The notes: a model not told the origin generated them from the sequence alone. Numbered from the stretch's first letter, positions 23,457-36,381 are shown. The stretch is DNA of 64,000 nucleotides from Monodelphis domestica (GCF_027887165.1 NC_077234.1:197523459-197587458); one strand, 5' to 3'. Numbers and translations are program-made.

Positions 23457-23950
23457 ATATCCATTTTTTCAGCCATTCCCCAATTGACGGGCATCCCCTC
23501 GTTTTCCAATTTTTGGCCAACACAAAGAGTGCAGCTATGAATACACTTGTACAAGTCTTTTTCCTTATTATCTCTTTGGGGTACAAACCCAGCAGTGCTA
23601 TAGCTGGATCAAAGGGCAGACAGTCTTTTAGCACCCTTTGGGCATAGTTCCAAATTGCCCTCCAGAATGGTTGGATCAATTCACAACTCCACCAGCAATG
23701 AATTAATGTCCCCACTTTGCCACATCCCCTCCAGCATTCATTACTTTCCATAGCTGTCATGTTAGCCAATCTGCTAGGTGTGAGGTGATACCTCAGAGTT
23801 GTTTTGATTTGCATCTCTCTGATTATAAGAGATGTAGAGCACTTTTTCATGTGCTTATTAATAGTTTTGATTTCTTTATCTGAGAACTGCCTATCCATGT
23901 CCCTTGCCCATTTATCAATTATCAATATCTTTCTTTTTATACCTGGAATG
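23457..23950 (-). mobile_element. L1 ORF2 C-terminal fragment, inverted
   Basis: The minus strand reads [37 protein letters not shown] and [18 protein letters not shown], closely related to 30280-30720 of the full-length L1 but in the opposite orientation. The frame is open over this stretch but it is only a fragment. About 1 kb separates it from the full-length insertion. Confidence 0.85.
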
Positions 23951-23954
23951 CTTT

Positions 23955-24068
23955 TATCCCCAAATTTTGCTTGTTGAAATCCCATCCATCCTTCAAAAAT
24001 TACCTCAAATACTGCATTCCCTGATCTCCCAAGTTGGATGTATTTCTCTATCCTTGAAGCTCTCATAA
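23955..24068 (+). mobile_element. L2-like fragment
   Basis: CCATCCTTCAAAAATTACCTCAAATACTGCATTCCCTGAT matches the general L2 pattern upstream of its 3' end. Confidence 0.4.
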
Positions 24069-24069
24069 T

Positions 24070-24173
24070 TGAGAGCCAAGCCCAGAGATAGGAGGTCTTA
24101 AATTCAAATTTGGCCTCAGATATTTCCTGGCTGTGTGACTCTGGGCAAGGTCACTTTATTCCCATTCCCTAAG

Positions 24174-24174
<1 letters not shown>
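24070..24174 (+). repeat. SINE1_MD-like SINE, 5' part, running into (GAAA)n
   Basis: AATTCAAATTTGGCCTCAGATATTTCCTGGCTGTGTGACTCTGGGCAAGG. The normal tail is replaced by the (GAAA)n tract. Confidence 0.65.
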
Positions 24175-24252
<78 letters not shown>

Positions 24253-24254
24253 AA
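24173..24254. repeat. (GAAA)n microsatellite
   Basis: About 20 uninterrupted GAAA units replacing the tail of a SINE. Confidence 0.97.
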
Positions 24255-24480
24255 ACTGTCTATGAAATCATGTAGAGTGAAGTGAGAAGAAACAGAACAA
24301 TTTCTAACAACATTATAAAGTTAAGCAACTTTGAACAATTTAGAAATTCTGATCAATACAATGATCAATCAAACTTCCAGAGCACTATTGATGAAACACA
24401 CTACTTACCTCCTGGCAGAGAGAGACATGATGGACTCAAAACACAGCATGAACAGTTGATTTTTGGACACAGAAAAGGCA
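24255..24480 (+). mobile_element. Diverged L1 3' fragment
   Basis: Follows the (GAAA)n tract and shows the L1 3' pattern GTAGAGTGAAGTGAGAAGAA...CAATACAATGATCAATC...CACTATTGATGAAACACACTA. Its continuation is cut by the full-length L1. Confidence 0.55.
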
Positions 24481-24588
24481 AGAGTTTGTTTTTTTCTTGA
24501 CACACATATTTGCTTGTTCAATAGGGATGAGGATGGGATGACCAGTAGGGATTGCATATACCCCAAAAAAGAAAAAGAAAAAATGGGC

Positions 24589-24604
24589 ATTAAATATTTC
24601 AAGG
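24589..24604. repeat. L1 target-site duplication, 5' copy
   Basis: ATTAAATATTTCAAGG, identical to 31246-31261. The first one to three bases could be shared with the A-rich tail junction. Confidence 0.9.
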
Positions 24605-25346
24605 GATCGAGACAGAGTCAAGATGGTAGCCTAAAAGGAGCAGAAGTTCAGACCTCTGAATACCCTTCCTTACTTATCACAAACTGAATGTTCCTAGGGG
24701 TCTGAAAAATCAAACCTAACAATAAGACAGAACCAAGGAACCCTCCTGCTGGGTTCAATTCCAAAGGTACATCCACCCAAAAGCCAGAATCTGAGAACAC
24801 TCAGGTTTAAGAGGAAGGCAGAAGGAAGGTCCCAGGGCCCCTCCCCCCGCCCACCTAGAGTGCTGATCCTCAAGTGGCAGTGGGAACCTCTGGGTGGGCA
24901 AAAGTGCTGGTCTGGAGTGTGTACCTTCCAGGTAGGGCTTTGCCAAGTTCAGAGCTTCAAACACAGATGGCAGGGAAGGAGCTGGAAAGGGAGCATAGAG
25001 CTGGAAGCCTGGCCAGAGCTGTGGAGATCTTCCATATTTGCTCTAGCATTCCATTAGGATTTGGCCTCAGAGCACACCCAGCCCAACCCAGCTGAACTTA
25101 ATCCCATCAAGTCTTCAGGAAGCCCAGGATCCAAACACCTCCCTCATTGACTGCTAGACTTTAATCCAATCAAAAGCTTCCAGAGGACAGGAAAGCTCAA
25201 ACCCCAACAACCCTCCCCCACAGACTGCAAGGAGAGATTTTTCTGTCAAAGCTCCAAGAGGGGAGACTGACAGAAGCCCCAAAAAAACAAACAAAAAAAA
25301 TGATAGGAGCAAGAGCACAGACAAATAGGGGGAGCAAAGAAGGGGG

Positions 25347-26510
25347 GTGAATATGAGCAAACAACAGAAAAAGAAGAAAGAAATTACAATAGACAGCTTC
25401 TATGCAATGAGCAGAAAAGAGGGGGAAGGATCAGCAAATGATAAATCAGAAATCCCAGCAAATTGGATACAGGCTTTGGAAGAACTCAAAATGCAATTCA
25501 AAACACAATTAAGAGAGGCTGAAGACAATTGGGAAAAGAACTTGAAAACTAAGATAAGTCATCTGGAAACAGAGGCAATTGAACTAAAAGGAGAAAATAG
25601 TGTCTTGAAAGCCAAAATCAACCAGCTGGAAAATGAGGCAAAGGAAATGAATGATAAGGCAAAGAAGATGAAAGATGAGGCAAAGAAGATGAAAGATGAG
25701 GTAAAGAGGATGAAAGAAGACCTCCATAGAAAATCAGACCAGAAAGAGAAGGATGACCAAAAAGCCAGGGATGAAATCCAGTCTTAAAGAACCAGAATAC
25801 AACAACTAGAATTAAGTGACTTCACAAGGCAGCAGGACACTATAAAACAAAACAAAAAGATTGAAAAAAGGGAGGAAAATATGAAGCATCCCATTCACAA
25901 AACAAAGGATTTAGAAAATCCTTACAGGAGAGATAATTTAAGAATCATTGGTCTGCTGGAAGACCACGACAAAAGAAAAAACCTGGACACAATACTACAG
26001 GAAATTATTCAAGAAAACTGCCCTGATATTCTAGAACAAGAGGGAAAAGTGGAGATTGAAAGAATCCACAGATCACCTCCTGTACTTAATCCCCAACTGA
26101 CAACACCCAGGAATGTTATAGCCAAATTCAAGAACTATCAGACCAAAGAAAAGATATTACAAGCTGCCAAGAAAAAGTCATTCAGATACCATGGAACCAC
26201 TATGAGGATAAAGCAGGATGTGGGTGCATCCACACTGAAGGACTGAAGGCATGGAATATGATATTCTGGAAAGCAAGGGAACTAGGTCAACAACCAAGAA
26301 TCAACTACCCAGAAAAACTGACTATATTCTTACAGGGGAAAGTATTGTCATTCAACAAAATAGAAGAATTCCAAGAATTTGTAAAGAAAAGGCCAGACCT
26401 GAACAGAAAATTCGATGCCCAAGCACAGAACTCAAGAAAATCATTAAAAGGTAATTTTTTAAAGGGGGGAAAAAAACACAACAAACCAAAAAAAAACCTT
26501 TTTTTTTAAG
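25347..26510 (+). pseudogene. L1 ORF1 (RNA-binding protein), broken
   Basis: It starts MNMSKQQKKKKE and runs into a long coiled coil with heptad-like repeats (KAKKMKDEAKKMKDEVKRMK at about residues 103-125). A TAA at 25785-25787 interrupts the frame, and the same frame continues to 26246. The RRM and C-terminal domain follow (YRRDNLRIIGL, PDILEQEGKVEIERIHR, RNVIAKFKNYQTKEKIL). A frameshift near 26240-26258 separates the last part (INYPEKLTIFLQGKVLSFN). In the L1 family ORF1p coats L1 RNA and acts as a chaperone. Confidence 0.88.
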
Positions 26511-27189
26511 AGACTCAATGAGTTAAAATGTTATGTATCCCTATGAGAAAAGAGGTCTTTGTTAAATCTTAAAAACTGTTGTTATCACCTGGGCAGCTAG
26601 AAGAATTACACTTAGAGGGAACAGTGATAAACTGTATAGGATGAAAAGGACAAGACATAAATAGGTATATAAATATATGCATGCATAAATACATATACGT
26701 ATATATATATATACATATATACAACTAGAGCTAAAAAAGGAGGTTAATACTAAAAGAAATGGGAAAAGAAACAAATGGGGGTAAATTTTTATGCCACAAA
26801 GAAGCCCATAGCAGGAGGGGGGAGAACATCAATACACTGGAAGGGTAAAGAGGTTGAAGATAAGAAATACTCAACTCTTACATGCTTTGAAATTGACCCA
26901 AGGAGGGAAGAACAATCCAATCCATTGGGGCAGAAAATAGATTTGTGCCCTATAGGGGAGTAGAAGGGTGACAAATGGACTGGTGGGGAGGGAAGCAGTA
27001 CAAGGGAGGGAGAGGGTGTGGGAGGGTAATTTTAGAAAGACTACAGGGAAAATAAGGGGGGAATAAGAAGGGAGGGGGTAGAAAGGGAAGTAAAATAAGG
27101 GTGGGAACTAGGGGGACTGATTATAAACAAACATTGGTGTAGAAGAAAATAGTGAAAGAAAAAAAGGCAGGACTAGGAGTAGAAATCAA

Positions 27190-30100
27190 AATGCTAGGAA
27201 ATATACAGCTAGTAATCATAACTCTGAATGTGAATGGAATGAACTCACCCATAAAACCCAAACAAATAGCAGAGTGGATTAGAATCCAAAACCCTACCAT
27301 ATGCTGTCTGCAAGAAACACACATGAGGAAGGTAGATACGCATAGGGTGAAAGAGGATGGAGCTAAATCTATTGGGCATCAACTGATAAAAGGAAGGCAG
27401 GAGTCACAATCATGATATCTGACAAAGCAAAAGTAAAGATAAATCTAGTTAAAAGAGATAGGGAAGGTAATTACATCCTGATAAAAGGCAGTAAAGACAA
27501 TGAAGAAATATCTGTACTCAACATGTATGCACCAAATGACATAGCATCCAAATTTCTAAAGGAGAAACTAGAGGAGCTCAAGGATGAAATAGACAGAAAA
27601 AACTATACTAGTGGGAGACCTGAAACTTCCTCTATCTGAACTAGATAAATCAAACCAAAAAAATAAATAAGAAAGAGGAAAGAGAAGTGAATGAAATCTT
27701 AGAAAAATTAGAGTTAGACATGTGGAGAAAAATAAATAGGGACAAAAAGGAATATGCCTTCTTTTCAGCAGCACATGGTACATTCACAAAGATTGACCAT
27801 GTATTAGGGCATAAAAACATTGCAAACAAGTGCAAAAGAGCAGAAATAATAAATGCAACCTTCTCAGATCACAATGCAATGAAAATAATGATTAGTAAGG
27901 GTACATGGAGAGGTTAAATCAAAAATTAATTGGAAATTAAACAATATGATTCTCCAAAACCAGTTAATTAAAGAACAAATCATAGAAATAATTAATAACT
28001 TCATTGAAGAAAATGACAATGATGAGACATCCTTTCAAAATGTATGGGATGCAGCCAAAGCAGTACTCAGGGGGAAATTTATATCCTTGAGTTCATATAT
28101 TAACAAATTACGGAGGGGAGAGGTCAATGAATTGGGCATGCAAATTAGAAAACTAGAAAGTGAACAAATTAAAAATCCTCAGATGAAGACGAAATTAGAG
28201 ATCCTAAAAATCAAAGGAGAAATTCATAAAATTGAAAGTCAAAGAACTATTGATATAATAAATAAGATTAGAAGCTAGTACTTTGAAAAAAAATAAAATA
28301 GATAAAGCACTAGTCAGTCTAATTAAAAAAAGGAAAGAAAAAACCAAATTGACATTATCCAAGATGAAACGGGAGACCTCACCTCAATGAAGAGGAAATT
28401 AAGACAATCATTAAAAACTACTATGCCAAATTATATGGCAACAAATATGTAAATCTAGGTGATATGGATGAATACTTACAAAAATATAAATTGCCTAGAC
28501 TAACAAAGGAAGAAATAAATTACCTAAAGAACCCCATATCAGAAAAAGAAATTAAACAAGCCACCAAAGAACTCCCTAAGAAAAAATCCCCAGGTCCAGA
28601 TGGATTCATAAATGAATTCTATCAAACATTCAAAGAAAAACTAACCCCAATATTATACAAAGTATTTCACAGAATAAGCAAAGAAGAAGTTCTACCAAAT
28701 TAATTTTATGACACAAATATGGTACTGATCCCAAAGCTAGGCAGGTCAAAAACAGAGAAAGAAAACTATAGACCAATCTCCCTGATGAATATAGATACAA
28801 AAATCGTAAATAGGATACTAGCAAAAAGACTCCAGCAAGTCATGATAAGGGTTATTCACTATGACCAGGTAGGATTCATACCACAAATGCAAGGATGGTT
28901 CAATATTAGGAAAACCATCCACATAATTGACCATATTAACAAGCAAACTGACAAAAGTCACATGATTATCTCAATAGAGGCAGAAAAGGCCTTTGATAAA
29001 ATACAACACCCATTCCTATTGAAAACACTAGAAAGTATAGGAAAGATCAGGAGTCAAACAAGGATGCTCATTATCACCTATATTATTTAACATTATACTA
29101 GAAACACTAGCAGTAGGAATTAGAGAAGAAAAAGAAATTGAAGGTATTAAAATTGGCAATGAGGAGACCAAGCTGTCACTCTTTGCGGATGATATGATGG
29201 TTTACTTAAAGAATCCTAAATAATCAACCAAAAAGTTAGTTGAAATAATCAACAATTTTAGCAAAGTTGCAGGATAAAAAATAAACCCGCGTTAAGTCAT
29301 CAGCATTTCTATATATCTCCAACCCATTTCAGCTGCAAGAATTAGAAAGAGAAATTCCATTTTAAATCACCCTAAACAATATAAAATACTTAGGAATCTA
29401 TCTGCTGAGACAAACACAGGAACTATATGAACACAACTACAAAACACTCTCCACACAATTAAAACTGGATCTAAACAATTGTATTGCTCATGAGTAAGAC
29501 AAGCTAACATAAAAAATGACAATCCTACCCAAATTAATTTACTTATTTAGTGCCATACCCACTGAACTACCAAAAAACTGTTTTACTGAATTAGAAAAAG
29601 GCATAACAAAGTTCATTTGGAAGAACAAAAGATCAAGCATATGCAGGGAAATAATGAAAAAAAAAAATGCAAAGGAAGGAGGACTTGCAGTCCCAGATCT
29701 CAAACTACACTATAAAGCAGTGGTCATCAAAACAATTTGGTATTGGCTAAGAGTCAGAAAAGAGGATCAGTGGAATAGACTTGGGGTAAATGACCTCAGC
29801 AAGACAGTCTATGATAAACCCAAAGATCCCAGTTTTTGGGAACAAAACCCACTTTTTGATAAAAAAAAACTGCTGGGAAAATTGGAAGACAGTATGGGAG
29901 AGATTAGGTTTAGATCAACATCTCACATCCTACACCAAGATAAACTCAGAATGGGTGAATGACCTGAATATAAAGAAGGAAACTATAAGCAAATTAGGCA
30001 AACACAGAATAGTATACATTCAGATCTTTGGGAAAGGAAAGACTTTAAAACCAAGCAAGAGCTAGAAAAAATCACAAAATGTAAAATCAATAATTTTTAT

Positions 30101-30890
30101 TACATCAAATTAAAAATTTTTTGTTAAAAAAAAAGAATGCATACAAAATTTGAAGGGAAGCAACAAATTGGGAAAAATTTTTTCATTACAAAAACCTCTG
30201 ACAAAGGTCTAATTACTCAAATTTATAAAGAGCTAAACCAATTATACAAAAAAATCTAGCCATGCTCCAATTGATAAATGGGCAAGGGACATGAATAGGC
30301 AATTTTCAGTCAAAGAAATCAAAACTATTAATAAGCATATGAAAAAGTGCTCTACATCTCTTCTAATCAGAGAGATGCAAACCAAAAAAACTCTGAGGTA
30401 TCACCTCACACCTAGCAGATTGGCTAACATGACAGCAAAGGATAGTAAATGCTGGAGGGGGTATGGCAAAGTTGGGACATTAATTCATTGCTGGTGGAGT
30501 TGTGAATTGATCCAACCATTCTGGAGGGCAATTTGGAACTATGCCCAAAGGGTGCTAAAAGACTGTCTGCCCTTTGATCCAGCCATAGCACTGGATTTTG
30601 TACCCCAAAGAGATAATAAGGAAAAAGACATGTGCAAAAATATTCATAGCTGCACTCTTTGTGGTGGCAAAAAATTGGAAGATGAGGGGATGTCCTTCAA
30701 TTGCGGAATGGGTGAACAAATTTTGGTATGTGTTGGTAATGGAATACTATTGTGCTCAAAGGAATAATAAAGTGGAGGAATTCCATGGGAACTGGAACGA
30801 CCTCCAGGAAGTGATACAGAGCGAGAGGAGCAGAACCAGGAGAACATTGTACACAGAGACTGATACACTGTGGTACAATCAAATGTAATG
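27190..30890 (+). pseudogene. L1 ORF2 (endonuclease / reverse transcriptase), broken
   Basis: The endonuclease starts at 27208-27330 (ITLNVNGMNSPIK, LQETHM) and ends near 27875 with the SDHNAMK box. RT begins near 28560 ([15 protein letters not shown]), with [14 protein letters not shown] near 28770 and the catalytic FADD at 29182-29193. The cysteine-rich C-terminus is at 30450-30535 ([18 protein letters not shown]). Stops and frameshifts near 27415, 27640, 27917, 28278, 28703, 29090, 29220-29500, 29960 and 30600 break it. Confidence 0.88.
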
Positions 30891-31245
30891 GACTTCTCCA
30901 TTAGTTGAAATGCAGTGATCCAGAACAACTCGCAGTGATCTATGAGAAAAAAACACTATCCACATTCAGAGGAAAAACTGTGGGAGTAAAAACACAGAAG
31001 AAAAACAAGTGCTTGAATACATGGGTCGAGGGGATATGGCTGGGGATGTAGACTCTAAATGAACATCCTAGTGTAAACAACAACATGGAAGTGGGTTCTG
31101 ATCAAGGACACAAATAATACCCAATGAAATTGTGTGTTAGCTGCGGGAAGAGTCGGTGGAGGGGAGGGAGGGAAACAATGTGATTATTGTAACCAAGGAA
31201 TAATGTTCTAAATTGACTAAGTAAACTTATTCAAATGGAAAAAAA

Positions 31246-31261
31246 ATTAAATATTTCAAGG
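31246..31261. repeat. L1 target-site duplication, 3' copy
   Basis: Identical to 24589-24604, directly after the A-rich tail. Confidence 0.9.
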
Positions 31262-32495
31262 AATTCACAAAAGATTTTAAAAGGCCAGAAAAAATAAAAA
31301 TAAGATAACTTTGAAAGTTACACTTGATTTTATTATACATTTAAAACATATGCATAGTTTTCTGTTTTGCTAAAATAGCATTAAAGCTTCAAAATTACTA
31401 GACAGGTCAATCAAGACCTCTCCAACCTAATACTGTCTCTTGCTCAGCCTAAAGAATCAAGAATCTGGATTCTAGTCCTGTCTTTTACTGCAATAATTTT
31501 GACTTTTTAACTGGCCTTGCCTCCAGTTCCTCTTAACAAAGTTTATTTTTAAATAAAGTAATAAAATGTGATAAAATTTAATAAAGACATTTTTATAGAT
31601 TTGTTTGATTTTAAGACTGATGTTTAAAACTAGACTTTTCTCTTTAATTAACCCACTTTTGTCACTTAGTACCGGTTTGACCTTGGGAATGAGATGGTTG
31701 AGAAATTTTAAATTATTCAAAGGTGTTTTTTCTCTATAGTGTATAATGGAATTGAACTAAATGTTTCCTAAAGTTCCTTTAGTTCTAATATTCTATTATT
31801 TTATTTAGGCAGCTTTTATTTATGTGAAAACATGACTTTCACAAAGAGGACTTCAGAGCTGAAATTGCTTTTCTTGGCAGATTCCAGCTTGGCAGCTGTT
31901 AATTCCTTCAGCAAAGAGGAGTTCCCAGCTGCTGAGTGAAAGATTTACTGGAATAAGGTTCTCAAAGCATTTTTAAAGCAAATAAACAAAGCAAGTCTGC
32001 TCTCTCCAAGGCCAAAACTCCTCGTTAGCCCTGAGAATATATTCCAAATGGAATAGGACCCCAAGCTTTCTCTAGCAAGGAAAACTTTGGAGAATGGAGA
32101 GGACAAGTCGGAAGGGAGAGAAGAAGCTGGTTGCTATTAATGAAAACAAGATCTTGCTCTGGCAATAAGGGCCCAAGGGGAAAGTGGAAGTGGAAAAAGG
32201 AACTTCTTAAATCCTAAGACTTAGATCTATACATGAGGAAATTGAGATTCAAAGTGAATTAAAACCCAGTATCAGAATAGATAGTAATAAACAAACATCA
32301 GAGCTGGGGTACAAAGTTAAAGCTTCTGACTTTAATTCCAGGCTTGCGATTATGTTTCCCCACAGTCTTGTGGCCCCATTTTTTTCTTTTAACTTGAGAA
32401 GAAAATGTTGAAAGGGAGAAATTGTGTAATTATAGCATAAGGACTCTCAGTGGTTGGCAATGCTTTGCCCAAGCATATAATTTAGAGGGCAGTAA
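31262..32495. other. No gene recognised
   Basis: Intergenic sequence right of the L1 duplication. 31462-31640 resembles 49540-49615 (CCAGTTC...CTTAATAAAG and CTAGACTTTTCTCTTTAATTAAC in both), so an old shared repeat is present. Confidence 0.5.
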
Positions 32496-32735
32496 TAGCA
32501 CCTTGGCACAGTGCCTGTTTTGGAGTCAGAAAACTCATCTTCAAATCTGGCTTCAGTCACTTACTGTGACCTTAAGCAAAACACTTTAACCTTGCTGGCC
32601 TCAGTTTCCTCATCTGTAAAATGAGCAGCAGATGGAAATGACAAGCCACTTCAGTATCTTTGCCCCAAAAAGTCTATATGTAGTCATAAGGAGTTGGGCA
32701 CAACTGAAAAATGACAGAACATCATCTTTCTGGAA
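32495..32735 (+). repeat. MAR1-type CORE-SINE
   Basis: GCCTCAGTTTCCTCATCTG, AAATGACAAGCCACTTCAGTATC, GGGCACAACTGAAAAATG. Confidence 0.75.
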
Positions 32736-33685
32736 GTGCTTTTCCCCATCAGCAGTCAGCCTCATCCAGATGCCCCTTCTTCCCACATTCCCACTCTCAA
32801 ATAGAAGTGTATCATCCAGAGAATGGGCTTCCTCACTTATCTATACTGCCTCCAGTGCTCATGGTCCCGATTCAATTCCATCTTGAAGCTCAGAATCAAG
32901 GAGGTGCAGAGCTTGGAGTCCATACTTGAATGCATGGGCATCTAGATATTTCTAGGGTTCACTGAAGAACTACCGTATCGATGCTCAAGGACCATGAGGT
33001 CCCAAGGCTAATATGATTTGTGAAGACCAAACAGACAATGTAAGAAGGAGTTCTCCAGTCCATGTGGGCATCCCCCTGTGGACTCACCATACCCAGCATG
33101 AAGTCAACTCCCCATCTTGCTATGAAAGCAATGCCATGTCTGGGTGCCCTCACCATACTGGGATACTTGTAGGCAAAATCAGAAACGGGGCTGAGGCTCA
33201 CATCAAATCTGCTTTGTGGACAGTTTTCTTCTCTTCCACAGTACCCTGAGCCAGGAATCATGCTTTTCATGTAATTGAAGATGAGCTCTATAATCATTAT
33301 AATCATTAAGCTAATAACTGCTAAAAGGATGCCATTCCAACTTCAGCTTACAACATGGTGGCTCTAAGATGCTTCAAGCTAGGTAAGATAGCTTCAAAAA
33401 GGCCACAGAGGAGCCCAGCTCTCCCAAATGTTTTCTACCAAAGATCTAAAGCATAGCACCGACCAAATAATGATAAGAAATACAAAAAGAAACCACAGTT
33501 AGAGCCTTTGTTTAGCCAGAGACTAGAGAAAAAGAGCCAGAAACCCATGAGACCTCTTTACCAGGAGAGCTATTATGAATGGAGGTAAATAGGCAGAGGT
33601 CTATCAAATGTTGAAATCAGAGTCGCTGCAAGAATACCTGAAGTACTAGGGAAGGGGGTAAAGTGAAGAAAATTGGGAGTGGGTA
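32735..33685. other. No gene recognised
   Basis: The minus-strand 115-codon ORF at 32959-33306 has no recognised domain. Part of 33338-33560 (AACATGGTGGCTCTAAGATG) may be the start of a retroelement. Unclassified. Confidence 0.45.
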
Positions 33686-33915
33686 GCTAGATAGGGCAGT
33701 GTACAGGAAGACTCATCTTCCTGAGCTCCAATTTAGCCTCAGACACTTCCTAGTGGTGTGATCTTGAACCAGTGCCTTGATCTTCTTTGCCTCGGTTTCC
33801 TCATCTATAAAATGAGCTGGAGATGGAAATGGCATTACTCCAATATCTTTGCCAAGAAAACCCCAGGTGAGGTCATAAAGAGTGAGACAACGGAAATGGC
33901 TGAACAACAAACAAA
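33685..33915 (+). repeat. MAR1-type CORE-SINE
   Basis: TAGCCTCAGACACTTCCTAG, GGTTTCCTCATCTATAAAATG, CTTTGCCAAGAAAACCCCAGG. Confidence 0.8.
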
Positions 33916-34389
33916 TCTCGGGAGCCCCAGAAGCCTCAGAAACCTGCAGTGTTCTGTATCTTGGGGCAAGAGATCCCAGAGGACTTGAAAAGGTTTGGGG
34001 AAAGGACTTGGGAAGCCCCAAGATAGTTGGAAATCTCAAATGCTCCACCAGATCATTGTAATTGTGTAATTAGGATTTGTTCCCCAGGGACTCTCTCCCA
34101 GCATCCCAGTGATGTATCCACCTTACGTGTTATGTAGGGAAGATATGTTTGGTGTAGCTCTGCCCTCTGTCTCTTCTCCCAGAAACACAGGGGTGGAATT
34201 GGGGTGAGGTGAGAAGCAGGAGAATTTTACTCACGTCTTACTTTTATTCCTTTTATTTCTTCTACTTCAAGGGATCACTAACAAACTTTATACAATATAA
34301 TAGTTGGAGCTATGGGATATTAATTGAAATCTTACATTTCAGAGATGGAATTCCACAGCAATCTGACTTGAGGTGTTCAAGAGGGCTCT

Positions 34390-34990
34390 GAAGTCTACAG
34401 TGATCTCAAACCAGATGACCCAAAGGAGCTCGAAATGTGCCTGCACTGTGAGCACAGACACACCAGAGGAAATAAAGTTCCTGGTAGGAGCCCAGGTCAT
34501 TGGGGTCAGGAGTAGAAGTGCCTGACTATCCCAGCTAAGCGTGGGAAGGAGTTGGACCCTGGCATAAAACCCAAAAGCAGGAGCTGAGGCAAGAAATTTA
34601 GAGCAATGGAAGACGCCAAACACGAGGGAGAGATATTATGGATTAAGGGATATCCAGGAGATACACTCGGGAGAATAATTCCATAACAACTGCAAGCAGA
34701 GCTTCAGAGATTTTAAGAAACAAATTGGCAACAAGAACTATAAGAATACCTAAAAGAGAGGAAGAAAAGGATAAAAATGAAATTATAAGTAAAATGAAGA
34801 CTCTGGAAGAACTAATTAAAGGGAGAATAAATTCCTTAGAACAGAAAATGGAAAGCATTTCCCAAGTAATGGATTCTCAAATTTAAAATGAAACAAGCAA
34901 AACTGAATGACTCCACTAGCTAATATGGAACAGTAAAATAATTAATCTTCAATCAGAAGATTGAATAAATGAAGAAAATGTGAGCTATCT
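34390..34990 (+). mobile_element. L1 5' UTR / ORF1 fragment of a diverged subfamily
   Basis: The plus strand ends in a coiled-coil-like ORF1 stretch around 34745-34885 (EEEKDKNEIISKMKTLEEL, INSLEQKMESISQ) after an L1-type 5' region. It stops abruptly near 34990. Confidence 0.55.
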
Positions 34991-35014
34991 GAAATAATCA
35001 ATTTGTTTCTTCTT

Positions 35015-35195
35015 TTTTAAGCCCTTACCTTCTGTCTGAGAATTGTACTGGTCCCCAGACAGATAAACAGTAAAGTGTAGGCAATGGGGGTTAAAGTAAC
35101 TTGCCCAGGGTCACACAGCTAGGAAGTGTCAAAGCCTAGTTTTGAACTCAGACCCTCCTGGTGCTCTATCCACTGAGCCACCTAGCTACCCCAGA
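35015..35195 (-). repeat. SINE1_MD-like SINE
   Basis: AAGCCCTTACCTTCTGTCTG, TTGCCCAGGGTCACACAGC, ACTGAGCCACCTAGCTACCCC. Confidence 0.82.
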
Positions 35196-35744
35196 ATAAC
35201 TAGCTATTAAAGACTGAGCAAAATACTTACAAGGGAAAGAATGTGTTTTAAAGGAATAGAAGTACTTCTGGCACTCGTGATAAAAAATAGATTCTGGAAA
35301 TGTAAACATAAGAGTTAAGAGAAACCTAAAAAGGTAAATATATTTGAGCAATGGAAAAGGGCTTAAGAAGTGCTTATATTATAATGAGAGCAAAGAGACT
35401 AGTGTCTTTCCCCCTCCCAGAACATTAGTCTTCAGCAGTCAGAGGACAAAAAAAGACAGGATCTGGGGGTATTTTTCATCACTTTTGAAGATACTAAGAA
35501 AGGAAAGAAATGGAAGATACTAGGGGAGAAATGACGGGTAAGAGGTGGGGACTTACTATTTCTATTAGTTGGGGTACCCAAGAAAAAGAATCTACTCATG
35601 TAACTTGAACCCCAAAGCTCATTGGTGTGGAACTCCCTCCTCATTGGAGGAGATCACTATCCTGAGCCCACATGAGATGAAAATTTTTCTGCACCAGCTG
35701 AGTTTTCTGAAGAGAAAATAATTTAACTTGCCTATTGACAAGAG

Positions 35745-36005
35745 TCAAGGCAGCTAGGTGACATAATGAATAGAGTCTAGAGCCTGGAGTCAAGAAAACT
35801 CATCCCCCTAAGTTCAAATCTGGCCTCAGACACTTACTAGTTGTATGACCCTAGGTAAGTCACTTAACTGTGTTTGCCTCAATTTCCTCATCTGTAAAAT
35901 GAACTCTGAATAGGAAATGGCAAACTATTTCAGTATCTTTGCCAAGAAAACTCCAAATAGGGCCAGGAAGAATTGGACATGACTGAAAAATAGCTGAAAA
36001 CCAGC
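35745..36005 (+). repeat. MAR1-type CORE-SINE
   Basis: GGCAGCTAGGTGACATAATG, CTGGCCTCAGACACTTACTAG, TTTGCCAAGAAAACTCCAAATAGG, GGACATGACTGAAA. Confidence 0.82.
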
Positions 36006-36366
36006 ATTGACCACTGATACCAGAAAACATGTCATTCTGATGCTATCTGGTGAGCCTAAAGATGATAAGTGCCCATTTCTGTTCACATCAATTGGCAATC
36101 AGCACAACATTCTCTTTCTCCTCAATTACTAAGATAAAAATGGGTCAATGCACTCAGAAGGTAACAAATAATATTCTTCCAGCACTAACCACCCAGAGAT
36201 TATTTCTATTTCAAGAAGTACTTGCTGGAAATTGTAAATTTTTCTCTCTCCATCTTAAAAATAAAGTAACATGTTAGCCAGGTTATTTGAAACCTTTGGT
36301 CTTTGAAGACCCAGCATTCCCGGCCCTCTCTGCCTTAGTCCAGACTCTACCTCCCATATTCCTCTC

Positions 36367-36381
36367 AGAACCTCTACTTCT
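36367..36381. repeat. Target-site duplication, left copy, of truncated L1
   Basis: AGAACCTCTACTTCT, identical to 37282-37296. Confidence 0.88.

Larger units (their letters stand above)
24605..31245 (+). mobile_element. Full-length L1 (LINE-1) insertion with target-site duplication
   Basis: About 6.6 kb with 5' UTR (24605-25346), ORF1 (25347-26510), ORF2 (about 27190-30890), 3' UTR and an A-rich tail (about 31238-31246). The 16-base direct repeat ATTAAATATTTCAAGG lies at 24589-24604 and 31246-31261, so both ends are defined. The 5' start (GAGACAGAGTCAAGATGG) matches the usual marsupial L1 start. Both ORFs are broken, so this copy is not autonomous. Confidence 0.93.

Noticed and set aside
23443..24066. 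207-codon minus ORF as a host gene
   Set aside because: Most of it is L1 ORF2 C-terminus; the N-terminal end runs into L2-like sequence.
24173..24254. Regularly spaced short repeats as a CRISPR-like array
   Set aside because: Simple tetranucleotide microsatellite in a mammalian genome; no spacers.
32959..33306. 115-codon minus ORF
   Set aside because: No domain, splice context or composition supports coding; left as unclassified.
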